Assembly: GCA_013115145.1 (NCBI GenBank)
Contig: JAAPAO010000022.1
Coordinates: forward strand, 1 to 64,000
From: Perkinsus chesapeaki
Lineage: Eukaryota; Perkinsozoa; Perkinsida; Perkinsidae
DNA: 64,000 nt
Direction: 5' to 3'
The translations under genes were made by a program, and so were the position numbers. Positions 31,367 through 42,821 of the stretch are shown in pieces. How positions within the stretch are numbered: the first letter of the stretch is position 1; each line of letters opens with the position of its first letter. The notes below the pieces were generated by a model, which was not told the origin of the DNA, did no database searches, and worked only from the letters and a program-made list of their open reading frames with translations.

Positions 31367-32843
31367 ATGATAACAGTAATCGCTGGCAAAGAGAGATACA
31401 CTTGTAAGGTCGAAGGGGATACGAAGGTGGTAGAAGTTAAGGAGCAATTAGAGCCCCTTACAGGCGTCCCGGTAAACATCCGTATGTTAAAGTGAACGTA
31501 AGGGGGTCGTGACTCAGATAAAAGGTCAAAGGTTGCTAGTAAAGGGGAAGGAACGTGAGGACTCTTTAGTGTTATCATCAATAGGGATAAAAGAGGGATC
31601 GAAAGTGATGTTACTATTCACTAAGGAATATCAGGTGACCAAGGGAAGCCAGGCTGTCGAAAATTGAGCAATGCACTTTCGTCGGTTAAGTGGTTAGTAA
31701 AGAGTTCGCCCGTAATCAGTCGGGAAGTGGTTAGCACGCTGATTGTTATGCATCACCCGCGCGGCATAGAATTGCGAAATCCGGTACAGTTTTTCGGCTT
31801 CTTTCTCGGGGACGGCATACAGGCCACATCGCGCACTTTTATGTGCTAATCTGCTCTCCATTCCCATGACCCTTCAGGTTAGGGAGTTTTCAAAACACGC
31901 AAATACGCCACAAGAGAAGCCACTACACCAAGGTATATGGCAACAACCGGAGCTTAATTGCAGGCTTGATGGTTAGGAATTTCCAGAGTCAACGAAGCGC
32001 CGCCAGTGGTCGACATCACCGTTGGAGAGGGCGACTCTGTAAGTCTGGTGTTCGTCTGTTGGGTTGGTATAAACGAGCACTGTAGGTCTACGCTGTGCTC
32101 AAGATAAAGAGCGGCTCGAAGGAACATGTTGGCCGGTACCATGTTAAGTGTATGTCCGGCGAGGTTACAATGGAGAGCATCAAGGCAGCTATAGGGAGAG
32201 TGACAAGTGAGGCTCAGTGGACAGTACCGCGAATATGTATTGTTCAGATGTGAGAGCAGAATATATGCGGTTACTTGCGAAAGGCAAAGAAGTAAAATTA
32301 GTCTCAAAGGATTCTTCCGCTTACGATAATGTAAGGTTGATGGTAGCACCGCTGTCAAAGAGGTAACAGCTGCTGGCAGTTCTCTGGAAATGTTAATGCT
32401 CTTCAAGTACGGGTACCACATGCAGGTGAGGTCACCGGCTATCTTAGCTCAAACTCTCCGATGCAGGTTGAGGGCTCAGAATGGCTCAAACAAAGACAAG
32501 GGGAGTTGGATGCTCTTAAGGCAAAGCTAGATCGTATGGAGAACTCCCTAAGCCATCGGGGAGGGGACTTGGCGGAATTCGTGGTAACGCACTATTGAAC
32601 AATGGTTTAACAATCACTGCTTACTCGACCTTAGATGAAACTGAGAAAGCTTGGTGAGCTCGTTGGAAGCTATTTGGAGTCTGTTGATCATGTACGTCTA
32701 TCGTAAGCCCTGAATCTGGAGTCTGGCTCCTTCAGGTAACAGTGAACGACTCTCTAATGCCAGAGATGAAGCAATTGAAGGAAGATCTACTAGCTGCGGA
32801 CCGCAGAGTGAAAGAGCTGAATTCGCGTGTTCCTCTAGTGTAA
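31367..32843 (+). CDS. Ubiquitin-like domain protein with C-terminal coiled coil
   Basis: Exon 1 (31367-31471) and exon 2 (31518-31634), separated by a 46-nt intron, give an N-terminal ubiquitin fold: MITVIAGKERYTCKVEGD, VKEQLEPLTGVP, then IKGQRLLVKGKEREDS and SIGIKEGSKVMLLF. The last exons (about 32464-32583, 32635-32691, 32736-32843) encode a charged helical region (EWLKQRQGELDALKAKLD; MPEMKQLKEDLLAADRR). This layout recalls BAG1-type co-chaperones, but I cannot confirm a BAG domain. Middle exons between 31635 and 32460 are unresolved; a degenerate tRNA-like stretch lies at about 31681-31720. Stop TAA at 32841-32843. Confidence 0.75.
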
Positions 32844-33129
32844 TTTGCTTAGTTGAGAAAGACTTGTGTTCCCCCGGATGTACTTCGTTCAAAAAAATCG
32901 CGTACCCGTTTCCCACTTCGCACTGACACTCGATACTCGACACAACTCGACAAGTCTGTTGAAAACAATCTGGAGTCGCTCAGTTATGAAGAATAATCTA
33001 ATTCATAACAACAGCGACGCTGCTCCAGAATACGTGCTCGGGAATGAGACTGCCGTAACAACTGGTATGATAACAGTGTGAATGACCCCTCAATCACGAG
33101 GGCACCGTGGAAATGCGTAAAACTTGGGA

Positions 33130-33546
33130 TTACTTAGGAAGGTTAATCCTCATTGTGTAGCATCTGGTGAGAACTTTAGTCTCATTGCCAATAGTCAGAA
33201 CAAGGGTGTCGTCATCATTGTTGTGAGTCATGGCGGCGAAGTCGTCCATCGTGAAGGGCATACCATCGAAGTCGCGCTCCAACACACGAGGCTGGATCGA
33301 ACCAGTGCACCAATGATAAAAGTACTCAACGGCCTCGTAAGACTTCTGCACAGAGTAGGATCCTCCCCATCTCTTGCGCCAAAGATTGTAGTCTAGAGAA
33401 GTACCGTTCCAGAAGGTTACCTCGTGAGAATTAGTAACAAAAGTGCTAACCTTCACCTCACCACAGTACTGTCTGGGAAATGAGTCAAGGAGAGCGGAGG
33501 CAACAGCTAGGCTACCAAAGACAAGGGCGACGATACGAGAGGCCAT
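33130..33546 (-). CDS. Small secreted protein, function unknown
   Basis: 138 aa in one exon. Starts MASRIVALVFGSLAVASALL, a standard signal peptide with likely cleavage near residue 18-20. The mature part has three Cys (QYCGEV, HWCTGS, TRCYTM), N-glycosylation sequons (NGT, NET) and many aromatic residues (VEYFYHW). No family recognised; probably lineage-specific, secreted or vacuolar. Confidence 0.7.
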   Translation of the reverse strand: MASRIVALVFGSLAVASALLDSFPRQYCGEVKVSTFVTNSHEVTFWNGTSLDYNLWRKRWGGSYSVQKSYEAVEYFYHWCTGSIQPRVLERDFDGMPFTMDDFAAMTHNNDDDTLVLTIGNETKVLTRCYTMRINLPK

Positions 33547-35078
33547 TGCAACAGAGTAAGCTGTAAAACTGCGTAAGAAAGGTTTAAAATACGATCAACA
33601 CAGTCTGCTAACACTGAGCTTCAACCCAGCGGTGGCTGAGAGACCACCAAAGTTGCGTCAAACAGGATAGTACTAAGCATCTCTTTAATAGCTGCGGCTA
33701 TGAAGCCCTACCTGAACTTCAGTAGCCTGCAATCTGGCGAGTTCTGCTAAGGAACAGTTTCGTTGCGACGCTGAACAGCCCCTCTACGCATGTCACCGCT
33801 GTGACCGTGACGGGCGCCACGCTGTCTTTTCTAGCAGGGCATGCAGATTCGAGCAGAATGACTTAACTCATGGGAGCCTCGCAGTCCCTTGGAGTTCTCT
33901 CCTGAACTTCCTTGGCGCTTCACAGAAACTGAGAGTAAGTTAGAAATTAACTACGATTTACTGCCGATTCTGAGAACTCGGAAGGAATCTGGATCGGGAC
34001 AGGTTGGTCGGTCACCACTCATGACATCTCATCTGTGAAGTATCGGAGGCAGCCGAAAAAGGACTGTGTGCGAAGGTGTGGTTTTCAAAGTCAGCAGGTG
34101 GGGGAAGGTCGATTGATGGGGCAATAAAACCAACGAAGGAGAGGATCCAACGATGGTGATCGAATCAAAGGAACATATTTGCCTTGAGGCAAATACGCTA
34201 CGATGGCTGTAGCATACTTACTAGCATAGACTGTAGAACAGTCTATCACTATCTCAATGACTCACAATCTCAAATCGTTCAATAAGCTTGAAACTAATAA
34301 AGTCAAATCTAAGCTTCAACCTCTCCCCCCCAAAAAAATGAACGGCTGGCGGTGCCAGCCTAACACGCATGCACAACCTTGCGCGCGGGTCTCTCATGAA
34401 CAAAGTCATAGTAAGCCTCTCCAAATGGAGGTCCTTCACACATCGAATGCGGGATTACCGGAGGGAGTCACAAAACTTAACCCGGAGCCCAGAAGCCGGG
34501 ATCACTGGGGTTCAAGACCTGTATCCTCATCTGACCCCTACTGCTAAATTAATGTACCTATTCGCGAAATTGATTTTCTTATTCACTAAATTGGTGGCCT
34601 TAAGCTCGAAGAAGATTTCTGAAAGGTAAAGTGCACAGAGACTGACTTAGCCTTTGATAATAAATACAGCTACTAACTACTTTTTGAAGTAGATTACTTC
34701 TTTACGAGTAGCGGCACGGGCCTTCGACCTCAGTCCACTACACTATTTTACAATCTAAAATTAGTCCAATCCACCACACTCGGCCAGTTCGCCACTTCAG
34801 CTGTTTCAGGCGAGAGATTTATCATAATAACTCCACGCTGAATAGTGAAAGCTTTGGGATTCATGCAGCACGATGCGCGTCGCTCTCTTCAGTGTGCCGT
34901 TCTTCTGCAGTTCCCGTTTGCCGCATAAGCAGCCTATCTATTAGGGAAGCCCCTCCCCGTTTGAGGGACATTGCAACCAACTCGTGCATCCCATCCTCAT
35001 CGCCATCTAACTTGACAGATATCCGATATAGCAACTGGAATCCATCGTACGGATAGCCTTGAGAGCAGCGGCGAGACG
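33547..35078. other. Long spacer with one GCATGC/CGCGCG composite
   Basis: No supported gene. ACACGCATGCACAACC at 34363-34378 is followed by GCGCGCG (about 34380-34387), like the element at 6609. Nothing else recognised. Confidence 0.4.
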
Positions 35079-36672
35079 GTGAGCAGAGGTGGCTTCGTCA
35101 TCAGACAGTCGGCTGCGGCGGATCGTCTTGGACGTGCTGATGCCCTCTGGCCTGACCATACCTGCGACAGCGCTATACCATTTTATGTATCGTTGCTACG
35201 CCACTCGCCTCGCCCTTGGGGAACTCGCGTAGAGGGCGCCTTGCCAACCGATAGCTCCTTGACCGTGGGTCTCTCGTAAGTCAAGGCATTGGTGTGCTAC
35301 ATGGCATCGCTCTCCATCGTCGCACTATTTGCCTACTGTTGATCCACCACCTTCCAATGCTAAGGGAAGGAAGCGATTATTTTCCGCGCGCTGGAGCCTC
35401 TCCGTCAGTGCGCGGTCTTTGGTTCCTATTAAACGACTTGCAACATAACGCCTTCATGAAAGCAAAGCTTACCGCTCACAGTCGCTAGTAAGTTGAGGGC
35501 CGCACGGATCTTACTAGACCACACAGCCGTGGCGTCTATTGACACTCTAAAAACACGCACAACTCTTACGCGAACGACGCAGTACAAGTCCAATTTAGTT
35601 GCCTGTAACTCGGTGCAGCCAAGCTGTGTTGGAGGCATAGGAATCCGAGAGGCTGCAGACTGGGAAAAGACCAGATCTTCACCCTGAGAGACTCCAAGGG
35701 CTGTGGTGTTCAGTACTTCATCTCTACCTCCTATCGACCGACACTGTCACTATGGCTGGCGAATTCGACACCTTATATTTGCCAGCCTTGTGGAGCGGAG
35801 CTATCTCAGTTACCGCATCTTCATGGGCGTCCTGGGCCGTTGCGATGACTTCCGGTGCAGGGACTGGAAAAGGTTGAGCTCGTACTATCTCGGATGCGCC
35901 CAATGGAGCCGATGTATTGTAGAGGACGTTCACCGCTGCTGCTCCGAGCCACCTCACTTGCGGTGTTATCGACACGTGCCGTCTCTGATTGACGTATGCT
36001 AGTCAGCTGGAAGATGCCGGTTTCGGCTCTAGTAGACTCTTCCCACTCATGGTCCTCATCGTGATGTTGAGAACCCTTCAGTGCAGCACCCAAGTCTTGG
36101 ACCTGCAGCTTTCCATTGGAATTGCCTTAAAATGGGGATGACGATTGACCAGGGCACCGATTTCACCTATAACGATGAACCATTGACCATCATCATCCGG
36201 ACCGATCGACCTGAGGCTCCATTAGTATCCGAAGCTACTGCAGCGGGGCCTCACAGTGCAGTGGTGGTAGAGCTGGATGAAGGCCCAGCGCTGTTCCAAG
36301 CATATATGCAATACCAACGCGAGGATAATTCGGGACTGAGCGGTGCGACAACTGTTTCTCGTCAAATGAACGGGCACCTTGCTCTCCAGAGAGATATAGC
36401 TCCCGATCGGTCGGCAGCAATGAGACAGAGTAGTCTCGGGTTGGGAGATGCCCAAGCTACAGTCTGAGATTGCGAGCGACGAGGATAATCAGCCAGCTTC
36501 GAGTTCCTACAAGGAGAGGGTATTTAAACTCCGACAGACGCGCTTCCATTTTGAGATGCTGGAAATCATATCTGCGCTGGAGACTGAGGCCTCCGGCGTT
36601 TTGCGAAGAAAGCTACATGACGCATTGGCAGTCCTCACCGGCACTGGCCAGGAAGATCTCTTCGTGCTTTAG
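35079..36672 (+). CDS. Hypothetical multi-exon gene (exon limits uncertain)
   Basis: The best exon is 36470-36672, ending RRKLHDALAVLTGTGQEDLFVL before a TAG, helical (FHFEMLEIISALETEASG). An upstream open stretch (36081-36467) encodes MGMTIDQGTDFTYNDEPL... and AAGPHSAVVVELDEGPAL. Further exon-like stretches occur back to about 35079. No family recognised; convergent with the WD40 gene downstream. Confidence 0.4.
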
Positions 36673-36861
36673 GGAACCTGGACAGGACTGGGTCTGGAAA
36701 AAACGCTCTCAGGCGATAACCCTCGATCGGCGGGGATAGTGCAATGTTAGTTATCCCAAAGCCCTCCTGGTGGAGCCTGAACTTCGCCTTGGTAACTGGT
36801 GAGATAACAGGCGCAACGGGAATGTCCGATGTAGCAGCTGAGGTAAGCATGACGGGTAACC

Positions 36862-39800
36862 GAGCTGTCCTCGTTTACATTGGGTGGAGATGTTGATGTG
36901 ATGCACCTTCACGAGGCCGTCCCAACCAGCTGAGATCATCCACTGGTTGTCATCGAACTCTGGTGCTAGTAGTGAGCTAATGTCTCGCTCGTGAGGCTCG
37001 AACCGTAATAGCTCAGAGCAAGTGTGGGTGTCACAGACGACTACCTGGGAAGTCCAGGTTGGGATGGCTTGAGAATACTGTTGTCTAGGAACCATCGCAC
37101 CTCCCCTTTTGCATTGCCGATATAAATACGCTTCTGATTAGGCGCCAAGACAGCCGCTGTGATCTCAGATGAGGTGATATCCTTCGCAGTGCGCAAGTGC
37201 TTTCCTGAGTCACAATGACTATTACTATAAGCCACGCTCACATACCGGATGCTGCGGACCAAAACCTTATATGGTGACCAGATACCGTCAGGAATGTCGC
37301 AGTATCATAGCAGTACTCGACCTTGTTAACCTACGAGCCTCAATGGAACATTGTCGTCAACAGTGAACGCACTCCGAGCACGTCAGTGACATCAGCCTTC
37401 TCCCTGTTATCATTTTTATAGTTGTAAAATAGAATTCGACCATTGCTTGTACCAGCACATAGCCTCTAACAAGATCTTACGTGATCGGGAATTGCAGTGA
37501 GAAACAGAGGGGTACCGAGTATTCAGGGATATAGCAGATCGTCTTCAAGTCATGTAAAGGAGCGATACCGGCTAGTGAGGTCCCTGACAAGGGGCTTTTG
37601 CCACATCGCTATTGGTGGCATCGATTGCGGTCCCAGAATATGTGCTTAGTGGTGGAGCCAGTCAACGAAAGTGCCGGACATTAACGAAAAAAGCAAGGGC
37701 GAGAATCTTCGGAGTAGCATGAGGCAAAGAGTGGACCTCATAGTAAGAGGGGAATTCGGTCGCAGCCAGTGCGTCAAAGGCGGAAGGCTAGGAGCAGAAC
37801 GTCACCCTCATCCCACCGAAGGGTGAGTCCACGCTTGCTGGTACTCCCGCGGAGCCTCCGAAAGTTTGCACGCACCTGAGAAGAACACTTTGTTCCGAGA
37901 ATCTACTGCGGATAAGACTGATCTTATAGATGCTTATCTGAAGTTGCGGACATCCCATAGTTTTATAACACCACTGATATCCGCAGTTAGAACTTGGGGT
38001 GTACCCAGGACGACCTCCAAACCACAGAGCGCGCGGCTGTGCCCTTTGAGCCTACACACAGAGCAGTTGATGAACTGCTAAGGAGCATGATATGGAGGGG
38101 TGAACATGTTCTTGCCTGAAGATGGGCTTCTTTTCGACGTATGGGTTCCAGACTAATGCATCGTGGTCGAGCCCAGCACTGAATATGCAATGATACGGCC
38201 GATTGTATGCGACAGAATGAACACCTTTCTTGTGACCTGAATACGCCAGAGCTGTTCTACAGACCAGATGGCCAAGACAGGAAGCACTGAGGTCACCTTT
38301 CAGGACTTTCCTCGGTTTTAGAGTAGAGACGTCCCACATAAGGACAGTGCTGTCATCGCTTGCGGTAGCTAATAGGCTCATGTCACTTATACGTTCCATT
38401 GCATAGATAGGCCCTGAACCACGACGACGTCCTTTTGGTGGCATCATAAGAGGAGGCCGACCTTCATGGTAACCACTCCGCGTCGCGTCTATCTTCCAGC
38501 CCTCTAAATCCCAGCGGCTCAGCGAGCCATCAACTCCGCCGGAGAACAGAACTGATTGGGAGAGATACTTTCACCTCCGCCGATCGCCTAGATACTCGTG
38601 TTGTGAGGAGAGTGTGCTCCGATATCGTCGTCCAGATCCGTATTAAACGGGAAAATGGACATTTGTGTCTGCACGACCGATCAGCTCTTCAAGAGTAGTC
38701 GCCCTCACGCCTTTCGAAACTAGTCGAGCTCGCAGCCTCCAATCCACGGACAAGGAAGGGCTATCGTCCACCTGTTCACCCTCGGCGTCGTTCAGCCGAT
38801 TGCCATAACTTTCATCCTTTGTAGATTGATATTTGTTCGCTACTTTCTGCAGCAACTGCATTGCGTAGACCGCAATGATGGGTGCTTACGGATATGCTCC
38901 AGAAGGATAAGGTTTTGTCGGTTCCAGAGGAAACCACTTCGTCACCAACCTCGCGCGCGGTGATCACGTTGCCTCGATGGCCCTCCAACTGAACGCGCGT
39001 TACAAAGCGCCGCACTTCATCAGATGGACAGCTACCTCAGCAAGGAGACCGTAGTTTTCTGGGTGATAGATCTTGATCAGGGGAGAGCCGGTGGTGAGGC
39101 ATAGCAGCATGTCCGAGCTTTTGAGGTACGACAGTCTCTCTATAGAATCCTGCAGCCATGGAATGTGGCAGCTGGATGGTCGTATTTTAATACCGCGGCC
39201 CTTTTTTGCTGGATGAAGGCGCTGCTCTGATCGTACGTCCTCAATGGTTCCTTACGGTCTTCGTGACCTGAGGAGCCGATGCTATTGAGAGCTGACTTGG
39301 TGCACGCACCGTCATCAGCGGTGATATCTTCTTCTGTCAAACCGAGTTGTGCTTCACGAAGGAGGTAATCACTGAAAACGATACGACACTGAGACTCATT
39401 CAGGATTTGTTCGAGAGGATAGTTCATCAGACAGGTGCCAGCGTTCCGGTAGCCTTGATGAAATGCCTGGAGTTTCCCCTACCTCAACTGGTCCCAGGTT
39501 AAGGATTCCGTGCTATGGACATCAATACGTTCGAACCTGATGATAGCTGTTGCCTTGGCATACTTTCTAAAGGCTGTCTTTCACAGTTGATGAGCGGCAC
39601 AAGCCAGTTGGGCTGTCCAGAGCGAAAGGGTAGAGTCCTCCGGAAGACCAAGGTGGTCCAGTGTCTGACCAGAGTTAGTCCAGATGTTGCTCTTTGGGGC
39701 CCTTAGAACAAGTGGCCTTCGGGGCCTCAACATGGACTGACCTGCTTAGAGAGTAGTGCTGATTGGGACGTTTGGTCGTCATGATGGTCAGAGCAAAGCA

Positions 39801-40010
39801 GCACCGCTTTGACGAATTCTGGTGCGTGTAACAGACCACTAAGGTCGAACGCTGCTTGAAGCTTTCCGAGGAGATCGACCCGTAAATGCGACAGCACCTA
39901 GCGATTCGGACCCACTTTCTGAGTTCCCGATCAGCGACGTACCACACGAGCTGGGTCCGCGACCGTCCTCAGTAAAGTGAGGATCTGCTCATTTAGGCGG
40001 GTTGCCTTCT
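36862..40010 (-). CDS. EF-hand/WD40-repeat protein (WDR49-like), exon limits partly resolved
   Basis: The N-terminal part has calmodulin-like helices: DLLGKLQAAFDLSGLLHAP (about 39860) and an EF-hand-like segment around IRFERIDVHSTESLTWDQL (about 39480-39550), then MNYPLEQILNESQC (39427). WD40 blades follow: GSPLIKIYHPENY, joined by a 35-nt intron to RRFVTRVQLEGHRGNVITA and SGTDKTLSFWS (38890-39015), then MSLLATASDDSTVLMWDV, GHKKGVHSVAYN and FSAGLDHDALVWNPYVEKK (38100-38400), and FDDNQWMISAGWDGLVKVH (about 36890-36950). The EF-hand followed by WD40 order resembles WDR49/EFCAB8-type proteins, often axonemal; that role is inferred. The C-terminal end is not fixed. Confidence 0.7.
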
Positions 40011-40267
40011 GAGGTGGTCGAGAAGGATGTGGCTCTAGGGTGATGGACGCCTGCGGTCGACTCTGACTTGCAAGAGATCAGGAGTGCCGCCCAAGGATAG
40101 GAACCGCTTAACAGTGTCAAGATCAGTGTCTCAGAAACCACTTGTTATGAAACAACATATAAATCTGATTTTGAAATATCCCCTACGTGCCGCGGGGTAG
40201 TAGAAGACTCTGGAGAAGGTAGCCATGGCGTGACTCACGTCTGAACCATCTAAGACTATTCACGACA

Positions 40268-40800
40268 TCAAACTTCCACTGGAAGCTGCGAGCAGTTTAC
40301 CTGCTCAGTGGGTCGTTTATTTTTTGCCTGATCGTCGAATAGCGGATCATCATTGTCTTTCATCACGGGCATGTATCCATGCCTCGAGGGTGACAAAAGA
40401 GCGCGATGCCCATCAATCGCCACTTGGGTTGATTGGAGGTCAATATCGTCCAAGCCTGACCGTTTCATCGTGACCTTAAAGTGGGTACTTGATGTGGTAC
40501 TTAAGGCGGTTGTGAGGTGACGCCGCACATTCCGCGTTGTATCCTGCTCAGCAGCGGTCCCATCGACAGACTCGATCGTCTCCATTGGCCATAAACGACA
40601 CACTAATACTGCTAAGTGTGGTCCTTGTGAACTAAACGAGATGTAGAGCATGAAGCCTGACGCTGTCAAAATGCAACAGTCCTATAGTCATCTTCAGAGA
40701 GTTTCTTAATCTCCTCTGAGATAAATGCGAATCTCCGGGCATGCTGGGCCAATAAAGCAGCAGCATTTACAGCTATTTCTGACGCCGAACTCATTGCCAG
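40268..40800 (-). CDS. Unidentified exons upstream of the WD40/EF-hand gene
   Basis: A plausible start is MSSASEIAVNAAALLAQHA at about 40800, followed by RRFAFISEEIKKLSEDDYR, then (next exon, 40268-40620) VRRHLTTALSTTSSTHFKV and HGYMPVMKDNDDPLFDD. Same strand as the WD40 gene, so this may be its 5' end or a separate short gene. No family recognised. A long GAT repeat lies just upstream, probably in the 5' UTR. Confidence 0.4.
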
Positions 40801-40838
40801 CTCATGCTTCAGGCGACGATGGCGATAAACATTGTGAC

Positions 40839-40886
<48 letters not shown>
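40839..40886. repeat. (GAT)16 microsatellite
   Basis: Sixteen perfect GAT units followed by interrupted copies to about 40905. On the minus strand it would read as poly-His (CAT) if translated; it lies just upstream of the likely start at about 40800, so it is most likely 5' UTR or promoter. Confidence 0.95.
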
Positions 40887-41491
40887 CGTGATGATGATCG
40901 TGATGGTACAACTTGGGGTGTGGTACAGTTGTTATCCCGTCCAAACTAACTCCGTAATGAGGCATTATCATATTATACCTGTCATCATATATCTACGCCG
41001 TTCTTATATACCGACGTTATAATAATACCCCACCTCAGACATTCACAGTATGATACCTTGGATGTCTAAGGTGCAGCAATCATTGATTACCCTCCGGGAT
41101 TATCAAATAGCTGCGGGCCTGCTGCCATCAAGTTGTTCGACGTTGGGTGACCGATCCGAGTTGTCGGGCTGAGCAAGGGGGATGGGTGATAGTATCATTG
41201 ACCGAGCCCTATAGCCCACTGCGAACGCTGTACTCACTTCTACCGGGTGAGCACACTAGGAGTTCAACCCCTCTACAAGGTTTTTATCGATGCGCCCAAC
41301 TGGGTCAATCCTAGGTATAAACTCAGATGTGGTGAAAGTAAGTATCGATATGACGTTGCTTTCACTATGGGGCGCATCAATGCCGATGCTCTATGTTACC
41401 TCAAGGCCGTACCATGAAGATGAAAGGAGAAGTATCTTCTCTAGACACCCACAGATTTGCCTTGTTACTTCTACTATGCGTTCCCCTGACC

Positions 41492-41758
41492 TTACTCTGG
41501 TTGCACGCCCGGCACATGGCCCGTGCCCGGTATGAAGTCGGGTGTCATCCGACCAGACAGCCAGTGGCCATTAGCCTTCGCGATGTGGTCAAGCATTTCC
41601 TGCCCGTATCTTGTCGCCTCTATAGCTTCGTGTGCGCTTAACTGTCGAGATGATGTGTCAGACAAAGGAGTTCTCTCCTCTCTAACCTCCGCTCTGAAAG
41701 ACGCGCTTTTAGCCGCATCGCTCGCTGCGTGGATCGCTTGCAGCACTTCCAACCCCAT
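41492..41758 (-). CDS. Small unidentified open frame
   Basis: 88 codons, MGLEVLQAIHAASDAAKSA..., amphipathic and Ala/Glu-rich. It lies in the gap downstream of the POLD4 stop. The composition looks coding but there is no homology I recognise; low confidence. Confidence 0.3.
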   Translation of the reverse strand: MGLEVLQAIHAASDAAKSASFRAEVREERTPLSDTSSRQLSAHEAIEATRYGQEMLDHIAKANGHWLSGRMTPDFIPGTGHVPGVQPE

Positions 41759-41974
41759 AGCCGCACAGAACTGAATGAGGTGCGTTAACGTGGCGCGCGG
41801 TTTTATCCTTTAATGACAACTAACCCAACAAAAAATGACTACTTCACACTTAAGTATTTCATCACCGTCAAAGTGACAGCCACGGGCGACTACTTGCCGT
41901 CAAGGCATAAAAACTCTCGGAATACGCTGCGTTGAGGAAATGCAAGATGCATCAAGTAGGGCAAGCGGGCTTTG

Positions 41975-42581
41975 TCAGTTATAGAGCTTCACCATATGCT
42001 GATCCAACACAGAGAACTCATCCAATTTCTGTTCTATATGGGCCGGTGTCACTTGCTTGTTAGCCTCGGCGACTCTCTTCAACGCCCGTCCGACAGACTC
42101 TGGAGGGTTGAGGCCTGACATCATTTCTGTACATTATTGCCCCGATGGCGACGAACCCCCCTCACCGAATGCCTTCGCTCGCTCATAACGCGCTTCTCTG
42201 GAAATGCCACAGCATGGCCCGAACCTGCTCAAGTGATCAGCTACCAGTCGACGTATTTCTGGCGCACCTCAGATCGAGGTCGAACTTCCTCAAGATGAGC
42301 TCCTCCACAACTTTGCAGTCCGAATCTGTGCTCCACGAAAGAACGTTAGTGTCCTGAAACGACCGATGAACACGCATGGCATGCGTCGCATGCTGCCGCG
42401 ACCGTACCACACAAGTTAGCGTCTGGGAGCCGGCTTCGCTAGTGTCGTCGGCCACGCTGACTTTATCGCCTTTGTTGTTGTTGTTATCATCTTGCCCAAA
42501 GTCCAACCTTCTCGCCAGAGAGTTGGAGACCTCCTTCTTTATTGGATTAGGGTTTGGTCGCTTCTTCGGTCGAGCAGGCAT
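41975..42581 (-). CDS. DNA polymerase delta small subunit (POLD4 family)
   Basis: Three exons, 42581-42268, 42224-42166 and 42114-41975, joined in frame to 170 aa. The N-terminus is a basic, disordered tail (MPARPKKRPNPNPIKKEV...) with an Asn run; similar small-subunit tails bind PCNA. The C-terminal core matches POLD4: VVEELILRKFDLDLRFGPC, CGISREARYERAKAFGLNPP, ESVGRALKR, closely following the human pattern LRQFDLxxxYGPCxGIxRxxRWxRAKxxGLxPP. It ends DQHMVKLYN. Role: stabilises polymerase delta and its PCNA interaction in the nucleus. Intron 2 (42115-42165) has a weak GGTTCGTCGCC sequence resembling the tRNA-like introns. Confidence 0.85.
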
Positions 42582-42821
42582 TTACCTACCTATGAGGAGG
42601 AGAGGTTCTGAATTGATAACACAACCTTAGGAGGACGTTGAAAAGCAGCAGTAAATGTTAACGAACAGGAACTCTTTTAAGAATGATTCTTCCCCTTTGT
42701 TGTGTGTAAGGAAGTGAATGAAGGTATCGATAAAGTAGAGGAGGGTCCTCTCATCCACTCTATTGACCGCCTTGGTCCTGCCGGGGAGATGGTTGAAGCA
42801 AATGACTAGCTATGATGCTCG

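Noticed and set aside
33285-33300. GGATCGAACC, B-box-like
   Set aside because: It is inside the secreted-protein exon (CTGSIQP) with an uninterrupted frame.
36985-37000. GCTCGAACCG followed by TAGCTCAGAGC, which looks like a tRNA D-arm
   Set aside because: Coding for a WD40 blade (SELLRFEPHERD) on the minus strand; no complete cloverleaf can be drawn.
39528-39540. GTTCGAACC, B-box-like
   Set aside because: It encodes part of the EF-hand-like segment (IRFERIDV) on the minus strand and has no intron borders around it.
40666-40971. Protein with a long poly-His tract
   Set aside because: The His run is the minus-strand reading of the (GAT)16 microsatellite. A better start codon lies just downstream at about 40800, so the run is probably untranslated.
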